Program-made: the position numbers and the translations under genes | Assembly (NCBI GenBank): GCA_018067115.1 | Contig: JAGPVI010000349.1 | Span: 1 to 5,120, forward strand | Reading direction: 5' to 3' | Origin: Bizionia sp. | Lineage (GTDB): Bacteria > Bacteroidota > Bacteroidia > Flavobacteriales > Flavobacteriaceae | Length of the DNA: 5,120 nucleotides | Notes under the pieces: model-generated | The model's input: the letters and a program-made list of their open reading frames with translations, nothing else | The model's database searches: none | What the model was told of the DNA's origin: nothing | Shown: piece by piece, positions 1-5,120 of the stretch | How positions within the stretch are numbered: position 1 is the stretch's first letter | How the letters are laid out: every line of letters starts with the position of its first letter

Positions 1-18
1 GAAGTGTTGAAAGAATAA
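1..18 (+). CDS. 3' end of an upstream gene, last five codons and stop
   Basis: Frame 1 reads EVLKE followed by TAA at 16-18, only five bases before the dtd start codon. Such tight spacing is what an operon partner would show. In flavobacterial genomes I recall the ribosome-assembly GTPase gene rsgA sitting upstream of dtd, and a lysine-rich tail would fit it. Five residues cannot identify a protein, so no symbol is given. The dtd frame is also open to the left edge, so this short tail is plausible rather than proven. Confidence 0.4.
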   Translation, partial: EVLKE

Positions 19-23
19 AAATA

Positions 24-476
24 ATGAAAGCAGTAATTCAAAGAGTTTTAGAAGCCAATGTAACCATTAATGCTACCCAAGTGGCTGCAATTAAAACCGG
101 TGTTTTGGTGTTTTTGGGTATCGAGGCTAGCGATAACCAAACCGATATTGAGTGGCTCGCAAAAAAAATAGCAAATCTGCGCATTTTTGAAGATGAGAAC
201 CAAGTAATGAACAACTCATTATTAGCCAGTGGTGGAGACGTTATTGTTGTAAGTCAGTTTACACTTCACGCCAGTACAAAAAAAGGAAACCGCCCAAGTT
301 ATATAAAAGCAGCACGCCCTGAAATCGCTATTCCGTTGTACGAAAATTTTATAAAAGAAATGGAAAAGGTAATCAATAAGCCAGTACAAACAGGCGAATT
401 TGGTGCCAATATGAAAGTGGGGTTAATCAATGACGGGCCAGTCACCATTCTTATAGACACAAAAAATAAAGAGTAG
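24..476 (+). CDS. dtd: D-aminoacyl-tRNA deacylase (Dtd)
   Basis: This cytoplasmic editing enzyme hydrolyses D-amino acids (and glycine mischarged on tRNA-Ala) from tRNA, keeping them out of translation. The 150-residue length matches the bacterial DTD family. Both signature motifs are present: SQFTL at residues 77-81, with the active-site threonine at 80, and NDGPVT at 136-141, the Gly-cisPro motif that enforces chirality by excluding L-amino acids. The N-terminus MKAVIQRV is the usual one for the family, which supports the ATG at 24. No clear Shine-Dalgarno sequence precedes it, as is normal in Bacteroidota. It probably shares a transcript with the gene ending at 18. The next gene lies 127 bp downstream, beyond a structured repeat, so the operon may or may not continue. 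The assignment is firm. Confidence 0.97.
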   Translation: MKAVIQRVLEANVTINATQVAAIKTGVLVFLGIEASDNQTDIEWLAKKIANLRIFEDENQVMNNSLLASGGDVIVVSQFTLHASTKKGNRPSYIKAARPEIAIPLYENFIKEMEKVINKPVQTGEFGANMKVGLINDGPVTILIDTKNKE

Positions 477-501
477 TTTCTTTACTATTTAATACTAATC
501 A

Positions 502-587
502 TTAGGAGCTGGAACCTGCTCTCGGCAGTCGCTTCCCAATAGCTATCGCCTTTGGGAGAGCTCCAACAAAGCCTCCATCAGGGCTAA
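502..587 (+). repeat. structured intergenic element, likely a dispersed flavobacterial repeat
   Basis: This GC-richer island sits between dtd and the MazG-like gene. GGAGCT (505-510) is the exact reverse complement of AGCTCC (559-564), forming an outer stem. Inside it, CTGC (516-519) pairs with GCAG (525-528), and TTCCCAA (533-539) pairs with TTGGGAG (552-558, one G-U pair), so the whole can fold as a three-way junction. TTAG (502-505) and CTAA (584-587) bracket the element. From memory, intergenic repeats that open with GGAGCT plus a pyrimidine-rich segment and close with a CAGGGCTAAA-type end are common in Flavobacteriaceae. I know of no formal name, and the copy number here cannot be judged from one window. 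It has no T-tract, so it is not a standard terminator, and I recognise no riboswitch or tRNA features. Confidence 0.55.
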
Positions 588-603
588 AAACAAATAGACT
601 ATT

Positions 604-930
604 ATGGATATTAAAAACGCACAATTAGAAGTCGATAATTGGATTAAAGACCACGGCGTTCGTTATTTTAATGAATTAACGAATATGGCGCAACTTACCG
701 AAGAGGTCGGGGAGGTGGCTAGAATTATTGCAAGGCGCTACGGTGAACAAAGTGAAAAAGAAAGTGATAAAAATAAAGATTTAGGCGAAGAACTTGCCGA
801 TGTTATGTTTGTGGTTTTATGTTTAGCAAACCAAACGGGAATTAACTTGCAAGATGCTTTCGATAAAAAATTAGACATTAAAACAAAGCGTGATCACGAC
901 CGTCACCATAATAATGAGAAATTAAAATAG
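604..930 (+). CDS. MazG-like nucleotide pyrophosphohydrolase
   Basis: This is a small single-domain member of the all-alpha NTP-PPase (MazG/dUTPase-like) superfamily. Such enzymes cleave a nucleoside triphosphate to the monophosphate and pyrophosphate, usually to remove damaged or non-canonical nucleotides. The metal-binding signature EExxE followed by ExxD is intact: E33, E34 and E37 in EEVGEVAR, then E63 and D66 in ELADVMF. The 108-residue length suits the one-domain form rather than the two-domain MazG of about 260 residues. A charged stretch rich in K, E and D (residues 48-61) lies between the two metal-binding helices. The C-terminus is hydrophilic and His-rich (DHDRHHNN). The true substrate cannot be read from the sequence. 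The ATG at 604 is used because in-frame homology starts there. aroA follows after 54 bp with no terminator between, so co-transcription is likely. Confidence 0.9.
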   Translation: MDIKNAQLEVDNWIKDHGVRYFNELTNMAQLTEEVGEVARIIARRYGEQSEKESDKNKDLGEELADVMFVVLCLANQTGINLQDAFDKKLDIKTKRDHDRHHNNEKLK

Positions 931-984
931 TATTTTACTTTTCCGTTTATCCAATTTAAAAAGAGTTATAATCATTTGTGAAAT

Positions 985-2211
985 ATGGATCTTTATCTTC
1001 AAAAATCTGAACTTAAAAACGAGTCGTTAGCCGTTCAAATAACAGGTTCTAAAAGCGAAACGAATCGCTTATTACTTTTGCAGGCTTTATTTCCAGAATT
1101 ACATATCGAAAATGCATCAAATTCAGACGATTCTAATGTCATGTTAAAGGCGTTGAGTTCTAAAGATGCTATTATCGATATACATCATGCGGGTACAGCC
1201 ATGCGTTTTCTTACCGCTTATTTTTCAACGCAAAAAGACAGCGTGGTAACTTTAACAGGTTCGCAGCGCATGACGGAGCGCCCCATTGCTATTTTAGTAA
1301 ATGCTTTAACAGCGTTGGGAGCAGAGATTGTCTATGCAAACGAAAACGGATTTCCGCCGTTGCGTATTACAGGTAAAACGTTTATAAATCATAAAGTGAC
1401 CTTGCAAGCCAATGTAAGTAGTCAGTATATTTCGGCTTTATTGCTTATAGCTCCAAAATTAAAAAACGGATTAGAGTTAGCGTTAAAAGGAAGTATCACT
1501 TCGGTGCCGTATATAAAAATGACGCTTCATTTACTAGAACAAATAGGGGTGAAAACGCATTTTGAGAATCAGATTATCAAAGTGTACCCACACCTAGAAA
1601 GTATAAAGCCGCAAACTATTGTTGTGGAGTCAGATTGGTCTTCGGCGTCTTATTTTTACAGTATTGTTGCGTTGAGTAAAGTAGGAACGTGTATTGCGCT
1701 AAATTCTTATAAAAAATCAAGTTTACAAGGTGATTCTATATTGGTAGAATTATACAAAAACTTTGGTGTGACTTCTAAATTTAAAAACCACACCTTAATA
1801 CTAACCAAAACCGCGGTGGTAGAAAAAGACTCTGTCATAGCTTTTAATTTAGTAAACGCTCCAGATATTGCACAAACTATTGCGATAACGGCTTTAGGTT
1901 TAGGATTACAATGTGATTTGTTGGGATTACACACCTTAAAAATTAAAGAAACAGACCGATTGGAAGCTCTTAAAACCGAAATTGAAAAATTGGGTGGTAA
2001 AATTAAGGTGACAGATTCTAGTTTGCACTTGTCTAAAAATGAAAAACTTAGAGAGAATATTTCTATCGTAACGTACAACGATCATAGAATGGCTATGGCT
2101 TTCTCGCCTTTGGCTTTAAAAATCCCTCTGCGTATTGAAGACGCTTCAGTAGTATCAAAATCGTATCCTACTTTTTGGGACGACCTAAAAGGCATAGGTT
2201 TTTCATTTTAA
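985..2211 (+). CDS. aroA: 3-phosphoshikimate 1-carboxyvinyltransferase (EPSP synthase)
   Basis: AroA transfers the enolpyruvyl group of PEP to shikimate-3-phosphate, the sixth step of the shikimate pathway to chorismate and aromatic amino acids. Family motifs occur in order over the 408 residues: GSKSETNR (21-28) with K23, S24 and R28 for substrate binding; AGTAMRFL (69-76); GSQRMTERP (92-100); SSQYISALLL (145-154); SDWSSASY (216-223); PDIAQ (293-297) with the catalytic Asp294; KETDRLEAL (321-329) with the E and R of the PEP site; DHRMAM (366-371); and KSYPTFW (392-398). The length is slightly below the 427 residues of the E. coli enzyme, and both halves of the inverse alpha/beta barrel are present. 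The usual NAGTA is HAGTA here, which I believe is common in this phylum. The predicted start at 985 places the first motif at the normal distance. All key residues are intact, so the gene should be functional. Confidence 0.97.
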   Translation: MDLYLQKSELKNESLAVQITGSKSETNRLLLLQALFPELHIENASNSDDSNVMLKALSSKDAIIDIHHAGTAMRFLTAYFSTQKDSVVTLTGSQRMTERPIAILVNALTALGAEIVYANENGFPPLRITGKTFINHKVTLQANVSSQYISALLLIAPKLKNGLELALKGSITSVPYIKMTLHLLEQIGVKTHFENQIIKVYPHLESIKPQTIVVESDWSSASYFYSIVALSKVGTCIALNSYKKSSLQGDSILVELYKNFGVTSKFKNHTLILTKTAVVEKDSVIAFNLVNAPDIAQTIAITALGLGLQCDLLGLHTLKIKETDRLEALKTEIEKLGGKIKVTDSSLHLSKNEKLRENISIVTYNDHRMAMAFSPLALKIPLRIEDASVVSKSYPTFWDDLKGIGFSF

Positions 2212-2233
2212 TAAATAATAATCAGTCATTTAC

Positions 2234-2265
2234 TTGACAACGCCTATCTTGAGATTGTATCTTTG
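2234..2265 (+). promoter_or_regulatory. Bacteroidota-type promoter for queA
   Basis: TATCTTTG at 2258-2265 matches the phylum's -7 consensus TAnnTTTG exactly. A TTG (2234-2236, within TTGACA) lies 21 bp upstream, in the range seen for the -33 element of flavobacterial sigma-A promoters. Transcription would start near 2270-2273, giving a leader of about 18 nt before the queA ATG at 2290. This is a consensus match only. Confidence 0.7.
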
Positions 2266-2289
2266 TAATCATAATATAAAACAAACTAA

Positions 2290-3339
2290 ATGAAATTATC
2301 ACATTTTGGCTTCGAATTACCGGAAGAGCTATTAGCAGAATACCCTTCTGAAAACAGAGATGAATCGCGTTTAATGGTTTTAAACCGAAAAGAGCAAACC
2401 ATAGAACATAAGATGTTTAAGGACATCATAGATTATTTCGATGAAGAGGATGTAATGATACTTAATGATACAAAAGTATTTCCTGCACGTTTATTTGGTA
2501 ACAAAGAGAAAACGGGAGCTAGAATTGAAGTGTTTTTATTAAGAGAATTAAACGAAGAACAACGTCTTTGGGATGTATTAGTAGATCCTGCTCGTAAAAT
2601 AAGAATTGGAAACAAATTATATTTTGGAGAAGATGAAAGTTTAGTGGCAGAAGTAATAGATAACACGACGTCTAGAGGAAGAACATTACGTTTCCTTTAC
2701 GATGGGTCTTACCAAGAATTTAGAAAAAAATTACACGAATTAGGAGAAACGCCACTTCCTAAATATATTAAGAGAGAGGTAGAACCAGAAGACGAAGAAC
2801 GTTACCAAACTATTTTCGCAAAAACGGAAGGTGCAGTAGCTGCTCCAACTGCTGGATTACACTTTTCTAAACATTTATTAAAGCGTTTAGAGATTAAAGG
2901 TGTGGATTTTGCTGAGGTGACTTTACATGTTGGTTTAGGTACGTTTAACCCTGTAGAGGTTGAAGATTTATCGAAACATAAAATGGACAGTGAAGAAGTG
3001 TTTATTGGCCCTGAAACGGTAGAAAGAATAAACAGAGCTTTAAAAGAAAGAAAACGTATTTGTGCAGTGGGTACCACGGCAATGCGTGCTGTAGAAAGTG
3101 CAGTGTCTTCTAGTGCAACTTTAAACGAAATTAATGGATGGACAAACAAGTTTATTTTCCCTCCTTACGAGTTTAGTATTGCTAATTGCATGATTACCAA
3201 TTTTCATACGCCAAAATCGACGCTGTTAATGATGGCTTCAGCTTTTGGAGGATACGATTTCGTTAAAAAAGCGTACGAGGAAGCGGTAAAAGAAAAATAC
3301 AATTTTTACAGTTATGGAGATGCCATGTTAATCATCTAA
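2290..3339 (+). CDS. queA: S-adenosylmethionine:tRNA ribosyltransferase-isomerase
   Basis: QueA uses the ribosyl moiety of SAM to convert preQ1 at tRNA wobble position 34 into epoxyqueuosine, the penultimate step of queuosine synthesis, in tRNAs with GUN anticodons. The 349 residues match the family length (about 340-356). Conserved blocks appear in order: LPEELLAEYP (10-19); SRLMVL (26-31); NDTKVFPARL (59-68); GETPLPKYI (152-160); YQTIFA (172-177) leading into GAVAAPTAGLHF (181-192); TLHVGLGTFNPV (211-222); GTTAMRAVES (261-270); ITNFHTPKSTLLMM (302-315); and FYSYGDAMLI (339-348). The start matches the normal MKLS-type N-terminus. It has its own promoter upstream and a terminator downstream, so it is probably transcribed alone or with read-through from aroA. 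No other queuosine genes are in the window. Nothing looks damaged. Confidence 0.97.
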   Translation: MKLSHFGFELPEELLAEYPSENRDESRLMVLNRKEQTIEHKMFKDIIDYFDEEDVMILNDTKVFPARLFGNKEKTGARIEVFLLRELNEEQRLWDVLVDPARKIRIGNKLYFGEDESLVAEVIDNTTSRGRTLRFLYDGSYQEFRKKLHELGETPLPKYIKREVEPEDEERYQTIFAKTEGAVAAPTAGLHFSKHLLKRLEIKGVDFAEVTLHVGLGTFNPVEVEDLSKHKMDSEEVFIGPETVERINRALKERKRICAVGTTAMRAVESAVSSSATLNEINGWTNKFIFPPYEFSIANCMITNFHTPKSTLLMMASAFGGYDFVKKAYEEAVKEKYNFYSYGDAMLII

Positions 3340-3359
3340 TAACACTTAAATAAAATGCT

Positions 3360-3394
3360 AAAAGCCTCAATTGTTATCAGTTGAGGCTTTTTTT
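3360..3394 (+). terminator. intrinsic terminator after queA
   Basis: AAAAGCCTCAA (3360-3370) pairs perfectly with TTGAGGCTTTT (3381-3391) around a 10-nt loop, followed by an uninterrupted T run (3388-3394). It starts about 20 bp after the queA stop codon. It separates queA from rlmN, so rlmN needs its own promoter. Confidence 0.9.
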
Positions 3395-3425
3395 AGTCCT
3401 AACACTATCATAAAAAATTAGCAAT

Positions 3426-3447
3426 AATCGTTTATCGAAAAACGATT
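3426..3447. promoter_or_regulatory. inverted repeat in the rlmN promoter, possible operator
   Basis: AATCGTTT (3426-3433) and AAACGATT (3440-3447) form a perfect 8-bp inverted repeat with a 6-nt spacer. It ends three bases upstream of the -7 element at 3451 and occupies the region where a -33 element would lie. There is no T-tract, so it is not a terminator. A protein-binding dyad is one reading; chance in AT-rich DNA is another. Confidence 0.35.
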
Positions 3448-3450
3448 CAC

Positions 3451-3458
3451 TATTTTTG
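3451..3458 (+). promoter_or_regulatory. Bacteroidota-type -7 element for rlmN
   Basis: TATTTTTG matches the TAnnTTTG consensus exactly. Only 8 bp separate it from the rlmN ATG at 3467, so the transcript would begin at or within a few bases of the start codon (leaderless or nearly so). No good TTG -33 element is visible at the usual distance, where an inverted repeat lies instead. Confidence 0.6.
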
Positions 3459-3466
3459 CAAAACTT

Positions 3467-4507
3467 ATGGCACAACAAAAAAAAGACATACGCGCATTAA
3501 CTAAGGAGCAACTTCGCACATTCTTCGAAAAACAAGGGGATAAAGCCTTTAGGGGTAACCAAGTTTACGAGTGGCTGTGGAGTAAAGGCGCTCATAGTTT
3601 TGAAGATATGACCAACGTTTCTTTAGAAACGCGCGAGCTATTGGCCGAAAACTTTGTGATTAATCACATTAAGGTAGACACGATGCAGCGCAGTAGTGAC
3701 GGTACCGTTAAAAATGCCGTGCGATTGTACGATGGCTTAATTGTAGAGTCTGTTTTAATACCAACGGCAAACCGTACCACGGCTTGTGTTTCTAGTCAGG
3801 TAGGGTGTAGTTTAGACTGTAAATTTTGTGCAACATCGCGTTTAAAGCGTATGCGAAACCTTAATCCCGACGAAATTTACGATCAGGTTATTGCTATCGA
3901 CAACGAGAGTAGATTGTATTTTGATAGACCGTTAAGTAATATTGTGTTTATGGGAATGGGAGAACCCTTAATGAACTATAATAATGTTATTAAGGCCATC
4001 GATAAAATTACTTCTCCAGAGGGTCTAGGTATGTCGCCAAAGCGAATTGTAGTCTCTACGTCTGGAGTACCGAAAATAATAAAGAAAATGGCAGACGATG
4101 CTGTTAAATTTAATTTAGCCGTCTCTTTACATTCTGCAATCGATGAGGTGAGAACAGAAATTATGCCTTTTAACGAGCATTTTCCGTTAGCCGACTTGCG
4201 AGAATCTTTAGAATACTGGTATGCGAAAACAGAACGTAAAATAACTTACGAATATGTGGTTTGGAAAGGTATTAACGACAGGCAGAAAGATATTGATGCC
4301 TTAGTTCAGTTTTGTAAATATGTGCCATGTAAAGTAAATATTATAGAATATAACCCTATAGATGATGGTCAATTTCAACAAGCCGATAATCAAGCAATAG
4401 AAGATTATATTTACCACTTAGAGAAAAATAGAATAGTAGTTAATGTGCGCCGAAGCAGAGGTAAAGATATTGATGCAGCTTGCGGACAATTAGCAAATAA
4501 GAGTTAA
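3467..4507 (+). CDS. rlmN: dual-specificity 23S rRNA A2503 / tRNA A37 C2-methyltransferase (RlmN)
   Basis: RlmN is a radical-SAM enzyme that methylates C2 of adenosine 2503 in 23S rRNA, at the peptidyl-transferase centre, and A37 in some tRNAs. The 4Fe-4S ligands are C114, C118 and C121 in the CxxxCxxC motif (CSLDCKFC). The two further catalytic cysteines expected of RlmN are also present: C107 in the TACVSSQ motif and C339 in DAACGQLA near the C-terminus. GMGEPL (163-168) is the SAM-contacting motif, and VESVLIP (93-99) precedes the catalytic core. The N-terminal helical RNA-binding domain covers roughly residues 8-65. The length (346) is typical. These features argue for RlmN rather than the related resistance protein Cfr; the housekeeping context agrees. 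The start at 3467 gives a normal N-terminus despite the very short predicted leader. Terminators lie on both sides, so it forms its own transcription unit. Confidence 0.97.
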   Translation: MAQQKKDIRALTKEQLRTFFEKQGDKAFRGNQVYEWLWSKGAHSFEDMTNVSLETRELLAENFVINHIKVDTMQRSSDGTVKNAVRLYDGLIVESVLIPTANRTTACVSSQVGCSLDCKFCATSRLKRMRNLNPDEIYDQVIAIDNESRLYFDRPLSNIVFMGMGEPLMNYNNVIKAIDKITSPEGLGMSPKRIVVSTSGVPKIIKKMADDAVKFNLAVSLHSAIDEVRTEIMPFNEHFPLADLRESLEYWYAKTERKITYEYVVWKGINDRQKDIDALVQFCKYVPCKVNIIEYNPIDDGQFQQADNQAIEDYIYHLEKNRIVVNVRRSRGKDIDAACGQLANKS

Positions 4508-4526
4508 TAAACGATTAGAGTAAAAT

Positions 4527-4555
4527 AAAAAGCGACCTAGAGGTCGCTTTTTTTT
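4527..4555. terminator. intrinsic terminator after rlmN, usable in both directions
   Basis: AAAAAGCGACCT (4527-4538) is the exact complement of AGGTCGCTTTTT (4541-4552). The effective loop is TAGA, and eight Ts follow the stem on the plus strand (4548-4555). The A-run on the left gives a T-run on the minus strand too, so it could also have ended transcripts of the decayed minus-strand gene at 4574-4783. It lies about 20 bp after the rlmN stop. Confidence 0.9.
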
Positions 4556-4573
4556 ATGGTCTATTTTAAAGAA

Positions 4574-4783
4574 TTAGTTCTTAATTAATTATAAAATTTT
4601 AGCTTTCCCATCAATAAATACTTTAGCTAAATATATCCCTGGTATTATCCGTCTCTATGGCAATCAATTAAAGCCCAATCTTCACGATCTTGATCGTTAA
4701 AGTTGCCAGACCACTTCGTGTTCTGCGTTTTTACATCAATTGTTAGAGCGAATGTAAAAGAAATAGTAAAGTCGTTTTTTCGT
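4574..4783 (-). pseudogene. collapsed remnant of a T9SS-secreted adhesin-like protein
   Basis: Reading the minus strand from 4783, ACG AAA AAA CGA would become an ATG start by one base change and gives KKRLYYF. In the adjacent frame a hydrophobic stretch follows, ISFTFALTIDVKTQN (about 4718-4764), which looks like a signal peptide ending near a cleavage site. It continues as WSGNFNDQDREDWALIDCHRDG, interpretable as the start of an adhesin (choice-of-anchor-type W-LIDADGDG) domain, and stops at TAA 4645-4647. In another frame, PGIYLAKVFIDGKAKIL (4592-4642) is a T9SS type A sorting tail. It meets a TAA at 4589-4591 where the family normally has lysine; past that codon it reads LIKN and a second stop (4574-4576). 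The remnant therefore keeps both ends of a secreted protein but lost its middle, its start codon and its frame. The family call for the N-terminal domain is tentative. Confidence 0.7.
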
Positions 4784-4868
4784 GATTTTTAGTTTTACTG
4801 TAAATGAGTTGAGTAATTACACGAATAATAATGAGTATAATATTTCTAGTGATAATTGTTATTAATAA

Positions 4869-4900
4869 AAAAACCTGAACAACTAAATGTTCAGGTTTTT
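4869..4900 (-). terminator. intrinsic terminator for the minus-strand T9SS-tail gene
   Basis: AAAAACCTGAAC (4869-4880) pairs perfectly with GTTCAGGTTTTT (4889-4900) around an 8-nt loop. On the minus strand the stem is followed by a seven-base T run (complement of 4867-4873), and it starts about 25 bp beyond the stop codon of the sorting-tail ORF at 4926. On the plus strand there is nothing known to terminate, although the T5 tail could work weakly. Confidence 0.85.
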
Positions 4901-4925
4901 GGTTTTATGAAAATGTTTTATGGTC

Positions 4926-5015
4926 TTATTGCTTTAAAACTTTAATTGTTTTAGAAGTGTTACCGATAAATACTTTTACTAAGTAAACACCATCTGTTAA
5001 ACCACTCATAGCCAC
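4926..5015 (-). CDS. C-terminal fragment of a T9SS-secreted protein (type A sorting domain)
   Basis: On the minus strand, 29 codons read VAMSGLTDGVYLVKVF, continue with a polar turn, then TIKVLKQ and TAA at 4926-4928. This is the typical end of a Por/T9SS type A sorting domain: a G-(I/V)-Y-L-x-K-V strand, then a hydrophilic turn, then a final basic K-(V/I)-x-K. The signal directs export through the outer membrane, after which it is removed and the protein is attached to the surface or released. The fragment resembles the decayed tail at 4574-4642 (shared YLxKVFI), so the two may be tandem paralogues. The frame meets TGA at 5016-5018, just where the sequence composition changes. The rest of the protein is therefore missing rather than merely outside the window. 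The ATG at 5007-5009 is not a credible start. Confidence 0.7.
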   Translation of the reverse strand: MAMSGLTDGVYLVKVFIGNTSKTIKVLKQ

Positions 5016-5018
5016 TCA
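5002..5018. other. breakpoint between two unrelated gene fragments, with a 7-bp direct repeat
   Basis: CCACTCA occurs at 5002-5008 and again at 5012-5018, separated by three bases. To the left, the minus strand encodes a T9SS sorting tail; to the right, the plus strand encodes a methyltransferase without a start. Each frame loses its family resemblance within about ten bases of this point. The short repeat is compatible with microhomology-mediated joining, an assembly chimera, or coincidence. Confidence 0.5.
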
Positions 5019-5120
5019 ACTATTCTCGGATAATGTTGAAGACAGGTCGACGATTATACTTGATGCTGGCTGTGGAACTGGGCTGGTAGGAGAGTACCTG
5101 CGTCGTCATGGTTACAAGAA
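5011..5120 (+). CDS. partial class I SAM-dependent methyltransferase, 5'-truncated
   Basis: Frame 1 is open to the right edge. It reads TQLFSDNVEDRSTIILDAGC and then GTGLVGEYLRRHGYK. ILDAGCGTGLVGEYL is motif I of Rossmann-fold methyltransferases, the glycine-rich loop that binds SAM after beta strand 1. The GTGLVGE-L-x-x-x-GY pattern reminds me of METTL27-like methyltransferases, but motif I alone does not fix the substrate. The frame contains no ATG, GTG or TTG between the upstream stop (4984-4986) and the motif, and a normal member would have tens of residues before it, so the 5' end has been cut off. GC content is about 48% (53 of 110), well above the AT-rich flank to the left. The gene continues beyond the window. 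It is either foreign DNA, a rearranged gene, or an assembly join. Confidence 0.6.

Noticed and set aside
502..587. tRNA or intrinsic terminator reading of the structured element
   Set aside because: It lacks a T-loop GTTCRA and an acceptor stem of tRNA geometry, and the outer stem is followed by CAACAAAG rather than a T-tract.
960..984. Promoter directly upstream of aroA (ATAATCATTTGTG)
   Set aside because: TTTG is present but the preceding bases are ATCA rather than TAnn, and no -33 element is placed correctly. Transcription from upstream is simpler.
1707..2078. Open frame of 123 codons on the minus strand inside aroA
   Set aside because: It lies wholly within a conserved EPSP synthase and its translation shows no family motif, so it is a shadow of the aroA codons.
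2433..2666. Open frame of 77 codons on the minus strand inside queA
   Set aside because: It is antisense to conserved QueA blocks, with Ser- and Leu-rich low-information translation and no upstream signals.
2802..3149. Open frame of 115 codons on the minus strand inside queA
   Set aside because: It overlaps the most conserved QueA motifs (GAVAAPTAGLHF and GTTAMRAVES) and has no independent support.
3467..4507. Cfr-type antibiotic resistance methyltransferase instead of RlmN
   Set aside because: Both enzymes share the radical-SAM core, but the N-terminal domain, the DAACGQLA end and the housekeeping neighbourhood point to RlmN.
4801..4868. Possible promoter for the minus-strand pseudogene
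   Set aside because: The stretch is very AT-rich, but no exact TAnnTTTG with a spaced TTG could be found on the minus strand.

Overview
This window is a stretch of an AT-rich chromosome from a member of the Bacteroidota, most likely a marine-type Flavobacteriaceae. Four observations support this. The proteins look flavobacterial. Recognisable Shine-Dalgarno sequences are largely absent before the start codons. Two intergenic regions carry Bacteroidota-type promoter elements of the form TAnnTTTG. Two minus-strand tails encode type IX secretion (T9SS, Por) C-terminal sorting signals, which are restricted to this phylum.

Positions 1-4507 hold a compact, all-plus-strand housekeeping block. It starts with the last codons of an upstream gene (1-18). 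Next come dtd (D-aminoacyl-tRNA deacylase), a small MazG-type nucleotide pyrophosphohydrolase, aroA (EPSP synthase), queA (queuosine synthesis) and rlmN (23S rRNA/tRNA adenine-C2 methyltransferase). Most of these act on translation quality or RNA modification (Dtd, QueA, RlmN). The MazG-like protein cleans or adjusts nucleotide pools, and AroA serves aromatic amino acid synthesis. queA and rlmN each appear to have their own promoter, and each is followed by a strong intrinsic terminator. A structured intergenic element of about 90 bp, resembling a dispersed flavobacterial repeat, lies between dtd and the MazG-like gene.

Positions 4508-5120 contain no intact gene but are not empty. Reading the minus strand shows the wreck of a T9SS-secreted protein (4574-4783). 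A mutated signal peptide and the start of an adhesin-like domain run almost directly into a T9SS sorting tail, with frame changes and an in-frame stop. A second, intact-looking T9SS tail (4926-5015, minus) follows, with its own terminator. That tail ends abruptly at about 5011-5018. From there to the window edge the composition changes to about 48% GC, and the plus strand encodes the SAM-binding motif of a methyltransferase that has no start codon. The join carries a 7-bp direct repeat and looks like a rearrangement or an assembly chimera.

I found no new multi-gene system. The points most worth checking are the collapsed T9SS pseudogene, the chimeric junction, the structured repeat and the near-leaderless rlmN promoter.
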